The notes beneath the pieces are model-generated. The model had not been told where the DNA came from, searched no databases, and worked only from the letters and a program-made list of their open reading frames with translations. From contig QJPP01004100.1 in NCBI GenBank assembly GCA_003996215.1, forward strand, positions 146,904 to 210,903: 64,000 bases of DNA, given 5' to 3'. Origin of the DNA: Jaltomata sinuosa. Taxonomy: Eukaryota > Streptophyta > Magnoliopsida > Solanales > Solanaceae. How positions within the stretch are numbered: position 1 is the first letter of the stretch; every line of letters begins with the position of its first letter. Below, piece after piece: positions 24,242 through 36,500 of the stretch. Made by a program: the position numbers and the translations under genes.

Positions 24242-25700
24242 TGTTAGGCGATTTCTCACTCACACGCAAGTGTACGTGGTCGTCCAAGTAATAGAGACTG
24301 GTTAGTCCAGATATCGTACCCAAGAGACTTATGACTTAGCAAATGTTCCATTTCGTTCGTATACAGCTAAAATAAACAAGTATGAAAGTAACTAAAATAT
24401 GATTTTGTAGTAATTGACGAATTAAAGTAAATTGACAGAATGAATTGCAAATAAGTAATGATTTTGTTGGTTCCAAGTTTTGAGAGAATTCCAGGGTTAC
24501 AGCTTTATTACGCAATCCTAAGTAGTAATCACTTGAATCGACTTGTTCATTCACCTAGTTGTTGATTCCGGGGTTGATATTACAACTATGGTCTCTCGAG
24601 CCTCTAGTTGCCTAGTCAAAATAGCATCACAACTACATCGTTGAGCGGAGATGTGACATCTTATTTTAAAAGCATTTATAGTTCTTCCCGTATGAACCAA
24701 GCAAGGCGTTCTAGGTATATCTCTATCCTAGTCGCTAACCTACCCCGTACGTTATAAAAGAGAGGTCTTGCTCCTTATATTCCTCAATCTACCTTGTTGG
24801 TTCTTCTCTCGAGTTCACAATAAGGTTATAAATTTATCTTAATGGCGGCCAAGCATCAAAATACTAAACATAGGAATATAAGAACAACTAATAATGGCAA
24901 ACGAACAATCAATCCAACTTTATACTAAATATTCATGGTTTGTAGACGTAACCCCAGAACAAGGGTTCTTAGCCACTCATACTATTAAAAAAAAACAAAG
25001 ATAATATTGTTTTCATCCAAAGTTATGACTAAGAAAAGGAAGAGGAAAAGAAACCTAATGGTGAAATCTATTCTTGCCTCTTTCTCTACAAAAATATGAC
25101 CGCCACTTCAAAAAATGCACAAGGTTCTATTTATAAGGTTTGGGAAATAACCCTTTTCCTTCTTGAAATTAGACTAGAGAAAAGATGAAATTTCTATTGG
25201 GATAGCGCCTGGCGCGCCGCGCCTCTGATGCGCCAGCATGGGTTCCCAATTATTTGGGTCTTGGCGCGCTGCTCCACTACTGAACCAAGATGGCCCTGCG
25301 GTAGTTTGGGCATTGGCGCACTGCGCCACTGATGCGCCTGAATTGGGCTTCGGTAGTTTTCCTGCTGGAGTGGTGCGCTAAGAAGGCTCCAGGTATGCGC
25401 TGCGGTTGTTGGGTCCTGGGGAGCCGCACCAGGTGTGTGCCTGGCTTCCCTCAGCCTATTTTCACTTCCTTGTTTGCTCCCGAGCATTCCTCTACGTCAC
25501 TTTCATTCTTTACCCTTCCATTTCATCTTTCCATGGTTATTTTCTGCGTCATTTCACCTGCAGGTATCTAATCATGTGTTTTAGTGCAACATATAGCAAT
25601 TCAACTCAAAACACACAATATATAGTAAGTAATGTTCTTAAAACATAAGGTAAACATGGGTAAAATATGATAAACGGGCATATAAATATGCCCAAGATCA
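24242..25700 (-). mobile_element. 3' LTR of a minus-strand Athila/Tat-type element
   Basis: On the minus strand it begins TGATCTTGGGC (25700) and ends ACTTGCGTGTGAGTGAG...CGCCTAACA (24242). A polypurine tract precedes it on that strand. It carries a GC-rich island at 25198-25440 with GCGCC/GGCGC words. Candidate TSD CTTAT lies at 24237-24241, but the partner cannot be checked because the other end of the element is missing. It interrupts the LTR stub of the chromovirus fragment. Confidence 0.8.
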
Positions 25701-25735
25701 CCACCCACACTTAAACCATTGTTCGTCCTCGAACA
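25701..25735 (-). other. Polypurine tract region
   Basis: On the minus strand, GAGGACGAACAATGG is followed by TTTAAGTGTGGGTGG directly before the LTR. This is the layout found at the 3' end of Athila/Tat elements. Confidence 0.7.
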
Positions 25736-27187
25736 ACTCACTATCATCCATCCAAATATTCACCATAAATACCTAAGGAACTTTCCTACCTCACTTGTGA
25801 GCGGCCAAACAATTTTAATCATGCCTTAGTAGTTCATTTAGCGAGCAACCTTCAAAAATCATTTTTTAGTCCTAAGACCTTTCACTTGCAACAACACACC
25901 CTCTATAACCGACTCGTTATCACAATACCGGGCCAACATATATATATATATGTGAACAACCCAAGTAATAACACTACCAAATACATGTCACGTGTGCCCT
26001 CACAATTTAGTATTGCCCCTGTTTTTAATCACACACTTTCCTTTCAATGGTGGGGTGATTTTGAATCATTCAAGCTCTCACTCTCTCAAAAGATGTTTTA
26101 AACATATCACAACATGCCTTAGGCTTTCCCTTAGTGTATAGTAAATTCAACAAAGCAATCACATTTATGGAATCAAAAGGACTTTCATTTGGTTGTAATG
26201 TCGGCTTCGGGACGGGTAGGATGCTTTTAGGTACCAAGTGACTCTTTCCCCTATTGCACATGACACTACATTTTCACTCTTTTCTTCACCCTTCTTTTTA
26301 AGTTTCTCCTATGTTCACTCTATCTTGTACTACCACTTTTTCTATCTCTTATTCGCCCTTGATATGACGCGTACTTGTTTCTAGCATAACCCTCCTTCCT
26401 TTTTATTTTCTCTTTTGCCATTTCTTTTTTTCTCTCGAATTCTTTGGGTACCTAACAATAAGAAAGTTACAAGCTTTGACCGGGATCTACATCTTTGATA
26501 GTTACTACACTCACCTTCACTTTCATCTACCCTTCTCCTTTTGTTTCACACCATTTTAGAGGTCATAGTGCATTAGGGAGTATCATTAGGATCAAATTCA
26601 TGGGGTATCAACAAAGTGGATAGGCTCATCATGCGGATTAACAAATAAATAGGCTTCAAGGCTCAAAAGGGCTTCACTAATGGTAATGTCAAGGTGGCAC
26701 AAACAATCATCAAAAAAACAAATAAAATGGTTTTTTCAAAAAAATGCCTTAATCATATTCCATAAAATTCATGCTTGTACAATTTACACACACACGGGGT
26801 AAGATCTAGATGCTATTCTATGCAAGAAACCAATCAAAAACTCACACAGACATGACACCATGATACATGTATAGGACTATCATACTTGCATGCTCATACA
26901 CAAACACATTGAGTGCCTTTACACAATTAAGCCCATTTTCTCCATCTTTTGAGTCTAGTTAAAGAGCCTATGTGTCTTTTGTGAAGTTCTCACTCACTTG
27001 CTTGGATTTAGATGAACTACTCATGACGTCTAGCTAAGGATCCAAGTGGGATTTCTATGTTCCAAAGGAAAGGCTTCTAATCCAACTTCCTCAGACTAAT
27101 TTTCCCTTTAGACGGTCGTCATCCTTCTATCATTAGGACAAGTCATTACTACTATGACAAAGAGTGAGAGAAGGAACTCCCTGGTAT
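25736..27187 (-). other. 3' untranslated region of the minus-strand element
   Basis: About 1.45 kb between the extra ORF and the polypurine tract, without a coding frame I trust. It has a short (AT)n run at about 25938 and pyrimidine-rich stretches (26280-26450), seen as purine-rich on the element's own strand, a usual property of this region. Confidence 0.6.
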
Positions 27188-28190
27188 CTAAGCATCGTCA
27201 TCATCATCATCAGGAATGAATTCCTGATCCTGCTCAGTTGTTTCATCATCTACCGCCATCAGTGCGGTACCAACATCATCTTCCTCATTGTCCTCATCAT
27301 CATGAGTGTCGTGTACAGTCAGCTTGTCATCATCCAAGGGCTCCTGAAAAGATGGACCCGTCTTGCACATGTACATTGCACTCTCATTCATACTTAATGA
27401 TAACATCTCCTCCTCGGTCGCAGGCCGACCACCAATTCTCAGCTGCAGATCTACCATACCATACATCCTTCCCATCCAACTCTCATCACGAGCTTTTCAG
27501 TCAGCATTGAAAAGTACCGGCCCATGTGTAGCATCTTGGGGCTTTGTCTTCATCACATCAACCAGTTGGCTCACAAGGTACGGGACTTGGGGAGGGAACG
27601 CATCATGAATTTCTTCCTCATTATCCTGCTGCCTTAGGAAACGGGCCACCAATCCTCCGTAACAAAAGCGCCATCTCTTATTGTTGCGGAATTTCATCAT
27701 ATTGTGCCTTAGTATTGAAGCCACATTGATTGGAATGACCTTCATGAGCATGTACACCAGCACTACCATGTATTTGGTCACTTCAGTGGTGTGCTTGCAT
27801 GGTAGGAGAGTGCTACACACAATTTTCAACCAAAATCTGGCCTCCTGGATGAAATAGGCATAATGTAGGGTGGCATGTCTCCCCGAATCTGTGCTTCTTG
27901 CTCAACGAGCTATTGAATTTACCCCACAAAGTGTGTGGCGTATGTCTCTATATAGAGGCTCTTCTCTCATATCTAGGTAAGGTGCTCCATCAATATGTAG
28001 TGTCCCCAAGAACTCATTTTGGACCCGTGTGGTAAACCAAACGTTCTTTCCTCGAACAATTACCTTCTGGCTTTCCCTTTCACCTGTCTGCCAGTTGGCG
28101 TAGAATTCCCTCACCATAGTGAGGTTGCACTCTCCTTGATCCTGGAAGATATATTTCCTTAGTATCTATATGCGCGCTGGTGAGAATTTT
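27188..28190 (-). pseudogene. Extra ORF, putative plant transposon protein family
   Basis: One frame runs from about 28167 to 27188 on the minus strand, broken by two TGA stops (27902 and 27497). Both stand where Trp would fit. Recognised lines are MVREFYANWQTGE, a Gly-rich F-L-G-T-L region, FWLKIVCSTLLPCKHTTEVT, then VVLVYMLMK and LQLRIGGRPATEEEM. The end is very acidic and closes with a run of Asp. I know this as the so-called putative plant transposon protein (Transposase_32-like) family, common as an extra ORF in Solanaceae retroelements. Its function is unknown to me. It sits downstream of where pol would be, as does the related ORF at 56951. Confidence 0.65.
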
Positions 28191-28757
28191 AGTTGCAAAT
28201 GGTAAGTATGCTATTCAGGGAAGTTAGTGTAGTTAAAAATGTGTTCTTAAGCTTAAAAGCTATCAGCTGTGTTGTTTAGGTGGGAATAGTCTTGTTCTTA
28301 CTCCCTTCCCAGGGTGTCATATAATATCAGTTCAGACATGCCGATAATCATTCCTAAGGCCAACAGACCCTACATTCATCTAAGTCCATGGTAGTAATTT
28401 CAGCTTAGCAGAGAATAGTTTTCTCGTATAGCTACTCCTCTCAGTTTGATGTTTCATTCAGTTGAATAGATCCCTAAGAATGTGTTCATTCTCTTTGAGT
28501 TTCAGATGAGTCCCTACTCTTAATCCAGACCAATTATCATGTTAGATATTCAGCTTCGTGTCCCATCAGTTATGCTTATGCTCTCAGTATGCCTACATAT
28601 TACGTGATTCCATCTAAGTTTATATTTCAGTCAGAAATCTATTACCATGAAATACTTCAGCTATTGGAACTCCGTTGATATTATTGCAAACCTTTTCTCC
28701 TCTAATCTCAACTTAGTAGTCTTCATTCAAGGACGAATGATCCCAAGGGGGAGATAT
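28191..28757 (+). mobile_element. 3' end of a chromovirus with polypurine tract
   Basis: Non-coding sequence ending TCTTCATTCAAGGACGAATG, ATCCCAAGGGGGAGATAT, next to the LTR at 28758. The same phrase precedes the 3' LTR at 52776. Gag and pol are absent; the left side was lost at the junction with the minus-strand element around 28170-28200. Confidence 0.8.
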
Positions 28758-28994
28758 TGTAACACCCCAGAAATTCTAAACGAAGATCAGATCCGTTCTT
28801 CATTTGTTGATAGACCTGAACTAGATGATTTTTTTATGAATCTAAGTATTAAGATCAATTCCTAAGTTTTGAAGGAGTATTCGATGTGAATTGAAGTCAT
28901 AAAGGACCCCTAGCTCAAAGTTAAGTTAAAAGCCTTTCAACCGATTTAGTTCTCATGTAAGTTCTTACTAGGGTCCAATTCAAACGATCATAAC

Positions 28995-29122
28995 TCCTAG
29001 AATATAAAGAGTTAGGTGTCCTAGTATCCACCAAATTAAAGGTATTTGAATCTTCTTTCCAACTCCACTAATGGATCATTAATCCGAGTTTAGAGTAAAA
29101 GATTATGATCATTTTAGAGAAG
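28995..29122 (+). promoter_or_regulatory. U3 module shared between LTR families
   Basis: The ordered words ATATAAAGAGTTAG, GTCC, ACCAAAT, AAGGT, TTTCCAAC and a final TTATGA-x-x-(A/G)TTTTA also occur at 62078-62200 in a different LTR family. In both, a line like CTGTC(A/T)...AAAAT and a CG-rich stretch follow. Confidence 0.6.
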
Positions 29123-30128
29123 CACTATCAGCTGTCAAAAATCTGATAGGCGGGCCAACGGGCGTGGGAATTTCCAACGGCTATCCCCGACGCCCATGGT
29201 GACCACGAAAGCCCATGGTGGAAGGGCGTGGGAACCATCCAGAAAGCTTATTTAGACCCCGTGAGGCCGATGATTGGGTCCGATGGCCCGTGGAAGCCAC
29301 GACAACCCATGGGAAACATCGTCCGGCGAGTTTTTTGTATTTTTTATGCAGTTAAGTTAAGGGTATTTTGGTTCTTTCCTACTCTAAAATCATAAACCTT
29401 ATTGTTTTAAGCCCATGGGAGGGGTTTCATTTGCACTGAGCCTAGTTCTCTTCCATCCTCTCAATTCAAGTTCCCAAAAGTAAGAAAGGATCCTCCTCTC
29501 AAGCTCCAAGGCTTAGGGTTTCTTCTCCCATCCTCCATCCTTAAGTCTCAAGCTAGGAAAGCTTCAAGTTCAGGTATGTGGGTATTCAATAAGGCATTCC
29601 CTTCACCCTTGTTCCCGAAACCCCGATCTTTTTCTTTGATTTATCAATTTATAAAATTAGGGTTCTTATCCAAATTGGGGGAAATTTATGTATTCTGTTT
29701 TAGAGCATAAATTATTGGTTTCTCATCTCTTACCCATGATTTATTTGAGATTCCTTAAGTGTTTTCAATAGGCCATGCATTGAGAATGAATTCTAGCATG
29801 ATTTCATCAATTTGCATATTTTCATGTAAAATTTGCATGTTTAGATAACATGGCTTCAAGTACTATGAAATTGCATGCCTAATTTTTCAAACTATGAATT
29901 TAGAAAGAAAAGTATATTTTGAATTATGGCTATGCTAAGCTTTAAGACTTATGATTTGAGATTTGCATGACATTAGTTATGTCCTTATGCTTAGCAAACA
30001 GTTTTGACATTAGATATATCACAAGTATTATATGGGCTATATGTATGATTTTGGAGTAGTATTTAGCACCGAGTGATGAGGGTTCTAGGCAACCAAAGTT
30101 CAAAACTACATTGCCAACGTAGGTTAAG

Positions 30129-30276
30129 AGGGTCCTCATTAGTTGAGAGTGTCTCCTCATGAAAGAGGGTCCTTGTTAGTTGAGAGTGTGTCCTCATGAA
30201 AGAGGGTCCTCGTTAGTTGAGAGTGTCTCCTCATGAAAAAAGGTCCTCGTTAGTTGAGAGTGTCTCCTTATGAAAG
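30129..30276 (+). repeat. Four 37-bp tandem repeats
   Basis: Units start at 30129, 30166, 30203 and 30240. Each has GGTCCT, GTTAGTTGAGAGTGT and CTCATGAAAG with few changes. There is no spacer between units. A fifth partial unit recurs at 30682 as part of a larger duplication. Confidence 0.92.
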
Positions 30277-31096
30277 TGGTTCCACGCTATGACATGTATG
30301 GTTCCCCGTGCCTTGGCAAGGTTCGGGACAGCTTTGCCAACTAGGGTTATATAGTTGGATTCCATGTTGCTCACATGGTCTACTGTCGGTTATATGAAAC
30401 TCTCGTATGAATTTTTTCAAGTTTTGTAAGTCTTATGATATCTTATTTTGAGGTTTGACTTCTATCTCATGCTTTATTCTTCAATTTTAGATATTCACTT
30501 ATGATTTAATCTATTTATGAATGAACTCAGTTTTAAGCATGCTTTCAAGTATATTTTATCATGCAATATGCATATCTCTCATACTCAGTACATTCCATAG
30601 TACTGACCGCATACCTATTTGTGTTGCATCCTATTATGATGTAGATTCTATAGTCTATTCCCAGATCCAACTATATAACCCTAGTTGAGAGTGTCTCCTT
30701 ATGAAAGTGGTTCTATGCTATGACATGTATGGTGCCTCGTGCCTTGGCAAGGTTCGGGACAAGTTTGCCAACTAGGGTTATATAGTTGGATTCCAAGTTG
30801 CTCACATGGTCTATTGTCGGTTATAAGAAACTCCCGTATGAATGTTTTCAAGTTTTGTAAGTCTTATGATATCTTATTTTGAGGTTTCACTTCTATCTCA
30901 TGCTTTATTCTTCAATTTTGGATATTTACTTATGATTTAAGCTATTTATGCATGAACTCAGTTTTAAGCATGCTTTCAAGTATATTTTATCATGACATAT
31001 GTATATCTCTCATACTCAGTACATTCCATAGTACTGACCGCATACCTCTTTGTGCTGCATCCTATTATGATGTAGATTCTATAGTCCGTTCCCAAA
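30251..31096 (+). repeat. 431-bp tandem duplication inside the LTR
   Basis: TAGTTGAGAGTGTCTCCTTA at 30251 returns at 30682, and the copies stay collinear to about 30666 and 31096 with few substitutions. At the joint, a 20-bp inverted copy (30667-30686) of 30339-30358 is present, which suggests template switching. Confidence 0.9.
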
Positions 31097-31475
31097 TTCG
31101 AGGCTAGTAGATCAGCAGCACATCTAGCCAGCTTGGTGAGTCCTCCTCATTCAAGGACTTGGAGTTTAGCTTCATTCTAGACTATTAGTTCTTTCATTCA
31201 GTTTTCAATATTTAGAGTTAGCTGGGGGCTTGTCCCAGCAACTCGTTAGTAGAAGAGGCTTTCTGACATATAGTCAGATATTCAGCTTAATTCAGATTGT
31301 CATTTTTTTAGAATTATATTTTTATAATAGATTAAGTTGCTCATTACTTCAGTTAAGCTTCTGTTCTAATGTTTTGTTCAGTTTTTAAGTCATGCTAATG
31401 CCAGAGGATTATCTTGAGATCACTTGTGATCTTGGGTCTCGTGTTACGTCCAGGGGGTAGGCTAGGGGCGTGACA

Positions 31476-32417
31476 GCAAACCAAATGAAACCCTTACTTA
31501 GTATACGCTGAACCTTACAAACTTTTTCTGAAATAAAACCTGGGGCTATTCCCTTAGCTCCCACATCTTTACAAGCGGCACTCGAGAAGGCAGGAAAAGA
31601 ATAGGACGAATGCTCAATTTACCCATAATTCTATGATTACCACTCAACCACGATGCGGCATTCAACACTTAGCCCAAAATGCTGCCATTAGAACTCGACC
31701 ACCATGCCACAATTAAAACCTCAACTGGGGTACCACGATCGAAACTCATACCAACTGGAAATAGGGAAACAAGAAGACAACCCAACCATACTTGAAATAG
31801 AAGAAAACAAGGAAATCAACCTATACCTGCTAACCTCCTAAACCAACCAAACAGAGAGGGTCTACTTAATCACCCGAGAAAACAGAACCAACCAATGGGT
31901 ACTAGCATAACCAACACTATTCAACTTAAAACACAAACTCGAATCTCCAGCACAAACCACCGGTATCACACCGAAACAATACAAGGACCTCTAGCCACAC
32001 TAGATTATGGCCTAGGAAACAACCATCTAGAACTGCTTAGAAGAGGAAAAACCCAACCCAAGTCTAGAACCACAATGAAACTAGAAATAAAACTAACCAG
32101 AAAAGAGGCTAACTAGACCTACCCACGAGCTACAACCTCGGGAAAACACCTCTCAAGGACAACTCACCCCATCCACTACTAAAAAGAGTCAATCTACCAA
32201 AAAATACATGAATAGAACTACAAACTCAAACATTAAAACAACAAACAATTGCAACAAGAAGGCACTCAAGCAAACATATAGAAAAGGGAGAATCGTAACG
32301 CGAACAATCCTATCACTAACCGAAGGTAAACAAAGTCGTACCTGGAGCAACAACATTGGGAACCTCTACTTCTGGCCTACCAAGAGGGGAATCGGACAGA
32401 CGGTACCTACCACTAGA
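31476..32417. other. Unassigned sequence between two elements
   Basis: On the minus strand it follows the zinc-knuckle end of gag for a few tens of codons, then becomes non-coding. I see no protease, RT or LTR end. It may be the flank or the deleted interior of the minus-strand chromovirus. Confidence 0.4.
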
Positions 32418-33350
32418 CTAAGTAGTCAATGTTGAAGGCCCAACCATCCCTTGCCGGGGACAATCTCTAGAATAATGACCAATCACCCCACAATCATAAC
32501 CACCATGTCGACTAGGACGCGCAATCATGGGACAATCCTTAACACAGTAGCCACGCTCACCGCACTGAAAACAATTCCTACTGAATGAAGTTCGACGGAA
32601 AGGTCTCACTGAACCTGACCGGCCACCATAGCCTACATACCTTGAATGCAAACCTCAAAAAACCTAACCCATAACCTATCCACCCTGCTCAACATGCCCT
32701 ACACAACCACCCTCTAAGACCTATGGAGCAACTGAAACTGGTCTGCTAGATAAAAAGTAATGGAACTGAGCTCTTGTGAAGGATTCCCTACCTCGAGTCT
32801 GAGAACCTCAAAAACTATCCTGACAATGAATCTTCTTACTACAACCTCTATATGCCTCACGACATAAACACTCAATAGCCCAATCATGATCAACTACCTT
32901 AAGGAAGGTCGTCCCGTCTATACTAGGTGCTCGATCGCCAAATAGAGCGGTGAAATCAAACCCCCAATAAAGCTCTGAACCTTATCAAACTCTGTAGGCA
33001 CAGCCCTAGCAGTATGCCTAACCATCTCATGAACCTCGCCTCATACTCCAATACCAACATACAACCCTACTGAATAACTGGAGGCTCAACCCTTATTGAA
33101 GCACTGCTCGAAGAACTGGATACTTCCCCATCCTGAGGTACTGAAATACCCACCAGAGGACACAGAGTCCTAGCCCTGGTGTCCTGAAGAACTGGGGTAG
33201 TATGAAACCCTACCGGAGGCTAGGCTGGCCCTACACCCCTTATTTGATGCGGCAAACTCTGACCCTGAAATCCTAGCACTGACGGAAGCACTAAAGCAAC
33301 ATGCACAGAAGCCTCGACATCATCCGTTGTCGCACTTATCTTAGGCATCT
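32418..33350 (-). pseudogene. Chromovirus gag with two damaged zinc knuckles
   Basis: Gag starts near 33350 on the minus strand (M-P-K-I-S-A-T-T-D-D), some 200 bases after the primer site at 33541. The N-terminal part is followed by broken core pieces. The C-terminus has two knuckle lines: C-F-Q-C-G-E-R-G-Y-C-V-K-D-C, with Tyr for the zinc-binding His, and Y-D-C-G-V-I-G-H-Y-S-R-D-C, with Tyr for the first Cys. Both changes fit C-to-T or G-to-A mutation. The frame ends at 32418, and the protease and later domains are missing. Several stops lie between 32650 and 33300. Confidence 0.75.
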
Positions 33351-33540
33351 GAGAAGGAATGAAACAATCGAAGTTTAGAAGTTAATAGAGCCAGGAACGC
33401 ACGATAAGGAGACAAGATGATGGAACTTTTCCTAATAATTCCCTATAGTCTCTCGTAGATATGATACATATGTCATCATATTGATCAGCGAGACTCTACT
33501 TAGACATTTTCTTTTGTACCACGACATCAGTGAACCTATA

Positions 33541-33555
33541 GCTTTGATACCAAGC
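33541..33555 (-). other. Primer-binding site (tRNA-iMet type)
   Basis: The minus strand reads GCTTGGTATCAAAGC directly after the LTR end. TGGTATCAAAGC matches the usual TGGTATCAGAGC site for initiator Met tRNA with one change. It shows which LTR end faces gag. Confidence 0.85.
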
Positions 33556-36500
33556 TGTCATGACCTGATTTCACACGTCATGATGGCACCTATAATCCCC
33601 CAGTAGGAGAACCAATTCCCATAGCCTGGAATGGTTAGTAATGGGCTACTACCTAACCAATACGCATGATAAGTAGAAATAAGCGAAAGCAAAATATAAA
33701 TATAGACAACGCAGAAGAAAAAACCCGAATATATATACATGAACAAGGAAACTACACCATCCCCAAGACTTAGTATCGATAGTACAAAAGCTTCTAAAAT
33801 AATACAAGTGTTAGAAGTAACAAAATAGAATATAGAACTATCTCTGAAAGTAAAAGAGTAACAGTTCCAACAGATGAGATGTGGTCAAGCCCCGGTTGTT
33901 AGGCTCTCACCCTAGTCTCGAATATCCAAAAGTTGCACGAGTCTCCACGCGATCAACAGCGAAAGCTCACACTAATCTGCACAAAAAAGATGCAGAAGTG
34001 AAGTATAAGCACTAATTGCTAAGCAACAGGTACCTAGTATGCATCATCAGCCGACTGAGCACATATAAGTTTTAAGCACATTAATATAGTAGAAAACAAG
34101 GAGGCAGTCACAAAAACAAAGAGGAAGCAGAATGAAACTAGCATGTAGAACTAAACAAGAATACAAACAAACTATGCTAGCCACAGAAGATATACATACA
34201 CAGAAACACAGGTGAAAGAAAGAAAGAATGCACCTTGGATCCTTGCAACAACAATATATATTAGGGAGAGTTAAAGGAGAAGGGTGGTATACCGGAAACC
34301 TCAAGTAAAAGAGAAAGAAGGGAAGCAAGCCAACAATCAAACTAGAAGACATACACTAACAAATGCATGCTAAAGACAACAATTTCAAGATAAGAATAGA
34401 CGAAAAACAATCTCTCAAGTATAACCCTAGGATGGAATAACTAAGCCACCAAGTACCAAATCCACAATCAAGAACCATGAGAAGAATAGAATCTGATAGC
34501 CCACAGCCGCTCAGAAGGCCACATAAATAGTGCCTCAAAAATAAAGGACCCACTAGCCCCTCAATAATCAAAGTCCAAAAGTCGGAACCCGTAGGCCCAG
34601 TAGAAGGACCTATGGTGGGATGTACCCGCTATACCTCTACTACACTGTAAAGCCCTCCTCCGGCACACGCAGCCCAAAGCTCCTGGTCCTGGATCGACAG
34701 GGCCCATGGAGGTCCTTGATCACATACAGTAACAACCACAAAATCTCAAAAATCACTAACTCATAGTATGTTCCCAAAATCGAATCGGGTCTAAATCAGT
34801 AGTAGTAATCTCAAAGACCCTCTCAAAGGGTGCCCGAAGTATATTCGAGTCTAAATCAGTAATAAAAGTCTCAATAACCTTTTCAAAGGGAGCCCAGAGC
34901 GTATCCGGGTCTAAATGCATAGTAAAAGGATGTTTAGCACTCTGACACAGCTGAGTCTAGTGTCAGTAAGAAAACCAGTGAGAGAATCAACAAAGTACCA
35001 CTTTTATTTCAAGAAAATCCACCAGTCAGTTCCAAATCTCACTTTATCATCATTCCTACTGAAAACAGGCCCTCGAGGCCATGCAAAGTTTAGAAAACTG
35101 GTGATAGTAGGCCTGAAGACAAAATAGTAGTAAAACATGCAAAAAATCCTTTACATGAATGATATGCTCGCAAACAACTGATTATCCCAAAATGGCTAAC
35201 AAACAATCCTATCAGCCTTGCACAGGCACAAGCATCTCTACAGCAAAGATAACTAGCCTAAAGTAAGTTCACGATGTCCGAGACTCACAAACATTCCCAA
35301 ATATCCCACCGTGTATGGTCCAGAGGCATATACAAGGGTCACACAAAGCTACAAGGGTAATATAGCAATACTACACGAATACTACAATCAACGTATTAAA
35401 TAAACAAACAGAAAAGGCGAACAAGGTCTGAGGGTACCAACCTAGAAAACCAACCCAAGGATGCTAATTATTGCAGTTATAGCCTATATACGCGAGTCTA
35501 GGTAGGGAAAACCATAACCTACCTGTCGTCCAATGACTAGCTACAGGGACGACATTGTCTAAGCTCAAATTGCTCCCAAAATCTCCAAATCACAAAAATA
35601 CTATCAACACATTAATCTAGACGTCAAAATGGTACCAACAACACCCATAATGCTATAAACACAACCGAGTCAAAATTTGGGTCGCAAACAGGCCCATGGG
35701 ACCTGAAACCCGAAGCTGGAAATGAAAATACAACAGTGTTCCCCACAATCCTGGGAGCACATGATCAAAAGTTAAGCGTAAATGGACCACGAATGGAGGC
35801 TAAAATAGCCCATAAAATACAAGAATAAAGGAGGGAAGATTATGGGGGTTTTAATGGAAAGTAACATGAAAACATACCAAATCTAGAAGCCAAGAACGCT
35901 CACGGATCAGCAACATAAATTCCCCCAAGGAATGGGTGTGAGCAGGTGAAGAAATGGAGTAATTTGGAGTGAAATGGTGGAATTATTGAAGTTGGAAGAA
36001 GGGAATAAAGGTTGGAAATGCTGAGGCCAATAGATATTTAAAAGCTGGCCCGCCTATGCCACACCTACGCAGCCATGGCGCTGCCTACGTAGGCTTGCCT
36101 ATGCGTGAGGCCCATGCGTACGTGTAGGCCAGGCGCTGGCCCAGCGTGCATGCGGCTAGGCCACCGCGCATGCGGTAGCGTAAACGCAACCAAGAGCCGC
36201 CTAGGCGAAGGCAAGGATTTTGGGGTGCCTGGCATGCTGCTTTGTGTACACAACCATGCCCATGCATAGGCGTTGGCTTGCTGATGCCATGATAGCAACC
36301 AGTGGCCAACGGCCATGCCCACTAGAATTTTAACTCCGACGGACCCTCGAAAATGCATCCAGGGTCCCACGAACACAAATGACCTGAGCAATTCAACTAG
36401 TAATGGCATTCCGAATCCAACAGAGTCAATGAAAATCCCATCTGAAGTTGATTTAATGATGAGTGGGCCTCATGCCCAAAATCAACCTTTAGGATAATAA

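Larger units (their letters stand above)
28758..31475 (+). mobile_element. 3' LTR, TGTAACACCCC family
   Basis: Begins TGTAACACCCC after a polypurine tract and ends GGGGCGTGACA. At 2.7 kb it is about 0.7 kb longer than the related LTRs at 45738 and 52776, because of internal tandem repeats at 30129-30276 and a 431-bp duplication at 30251-31096. It contains a U3 module shared with the LTR at 61955 and a CG-rich island at 29145-29330. The right flank GCAAA has no visible partner because the 5' end is gone. Confidence 0.87.

Noticed and set aside
27238..27608. Plus-strand frames over the minus-strand extra ORF
   Set aside because: They are shadows of the opposite-strand frame, which has the family signatures.
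30129..30276. Regular 37-bp repeats that might suggest a CRISPR array
   Set aside because: Units abut without spacers, the host is a plant, and the repeats sit in an LTR.
33541..33555. Primer-site matches as possible tRNA genes
   Set aside because: Only the 12-15 bases complementary to a tRNA 3' end are present; no cloverleaf follows.
36065..36409. Minus-strand 114-codon frame
   Set aside because: It covers the GC-rich island of an LTR, where stops are rare by composition, and has no recognisable domain.
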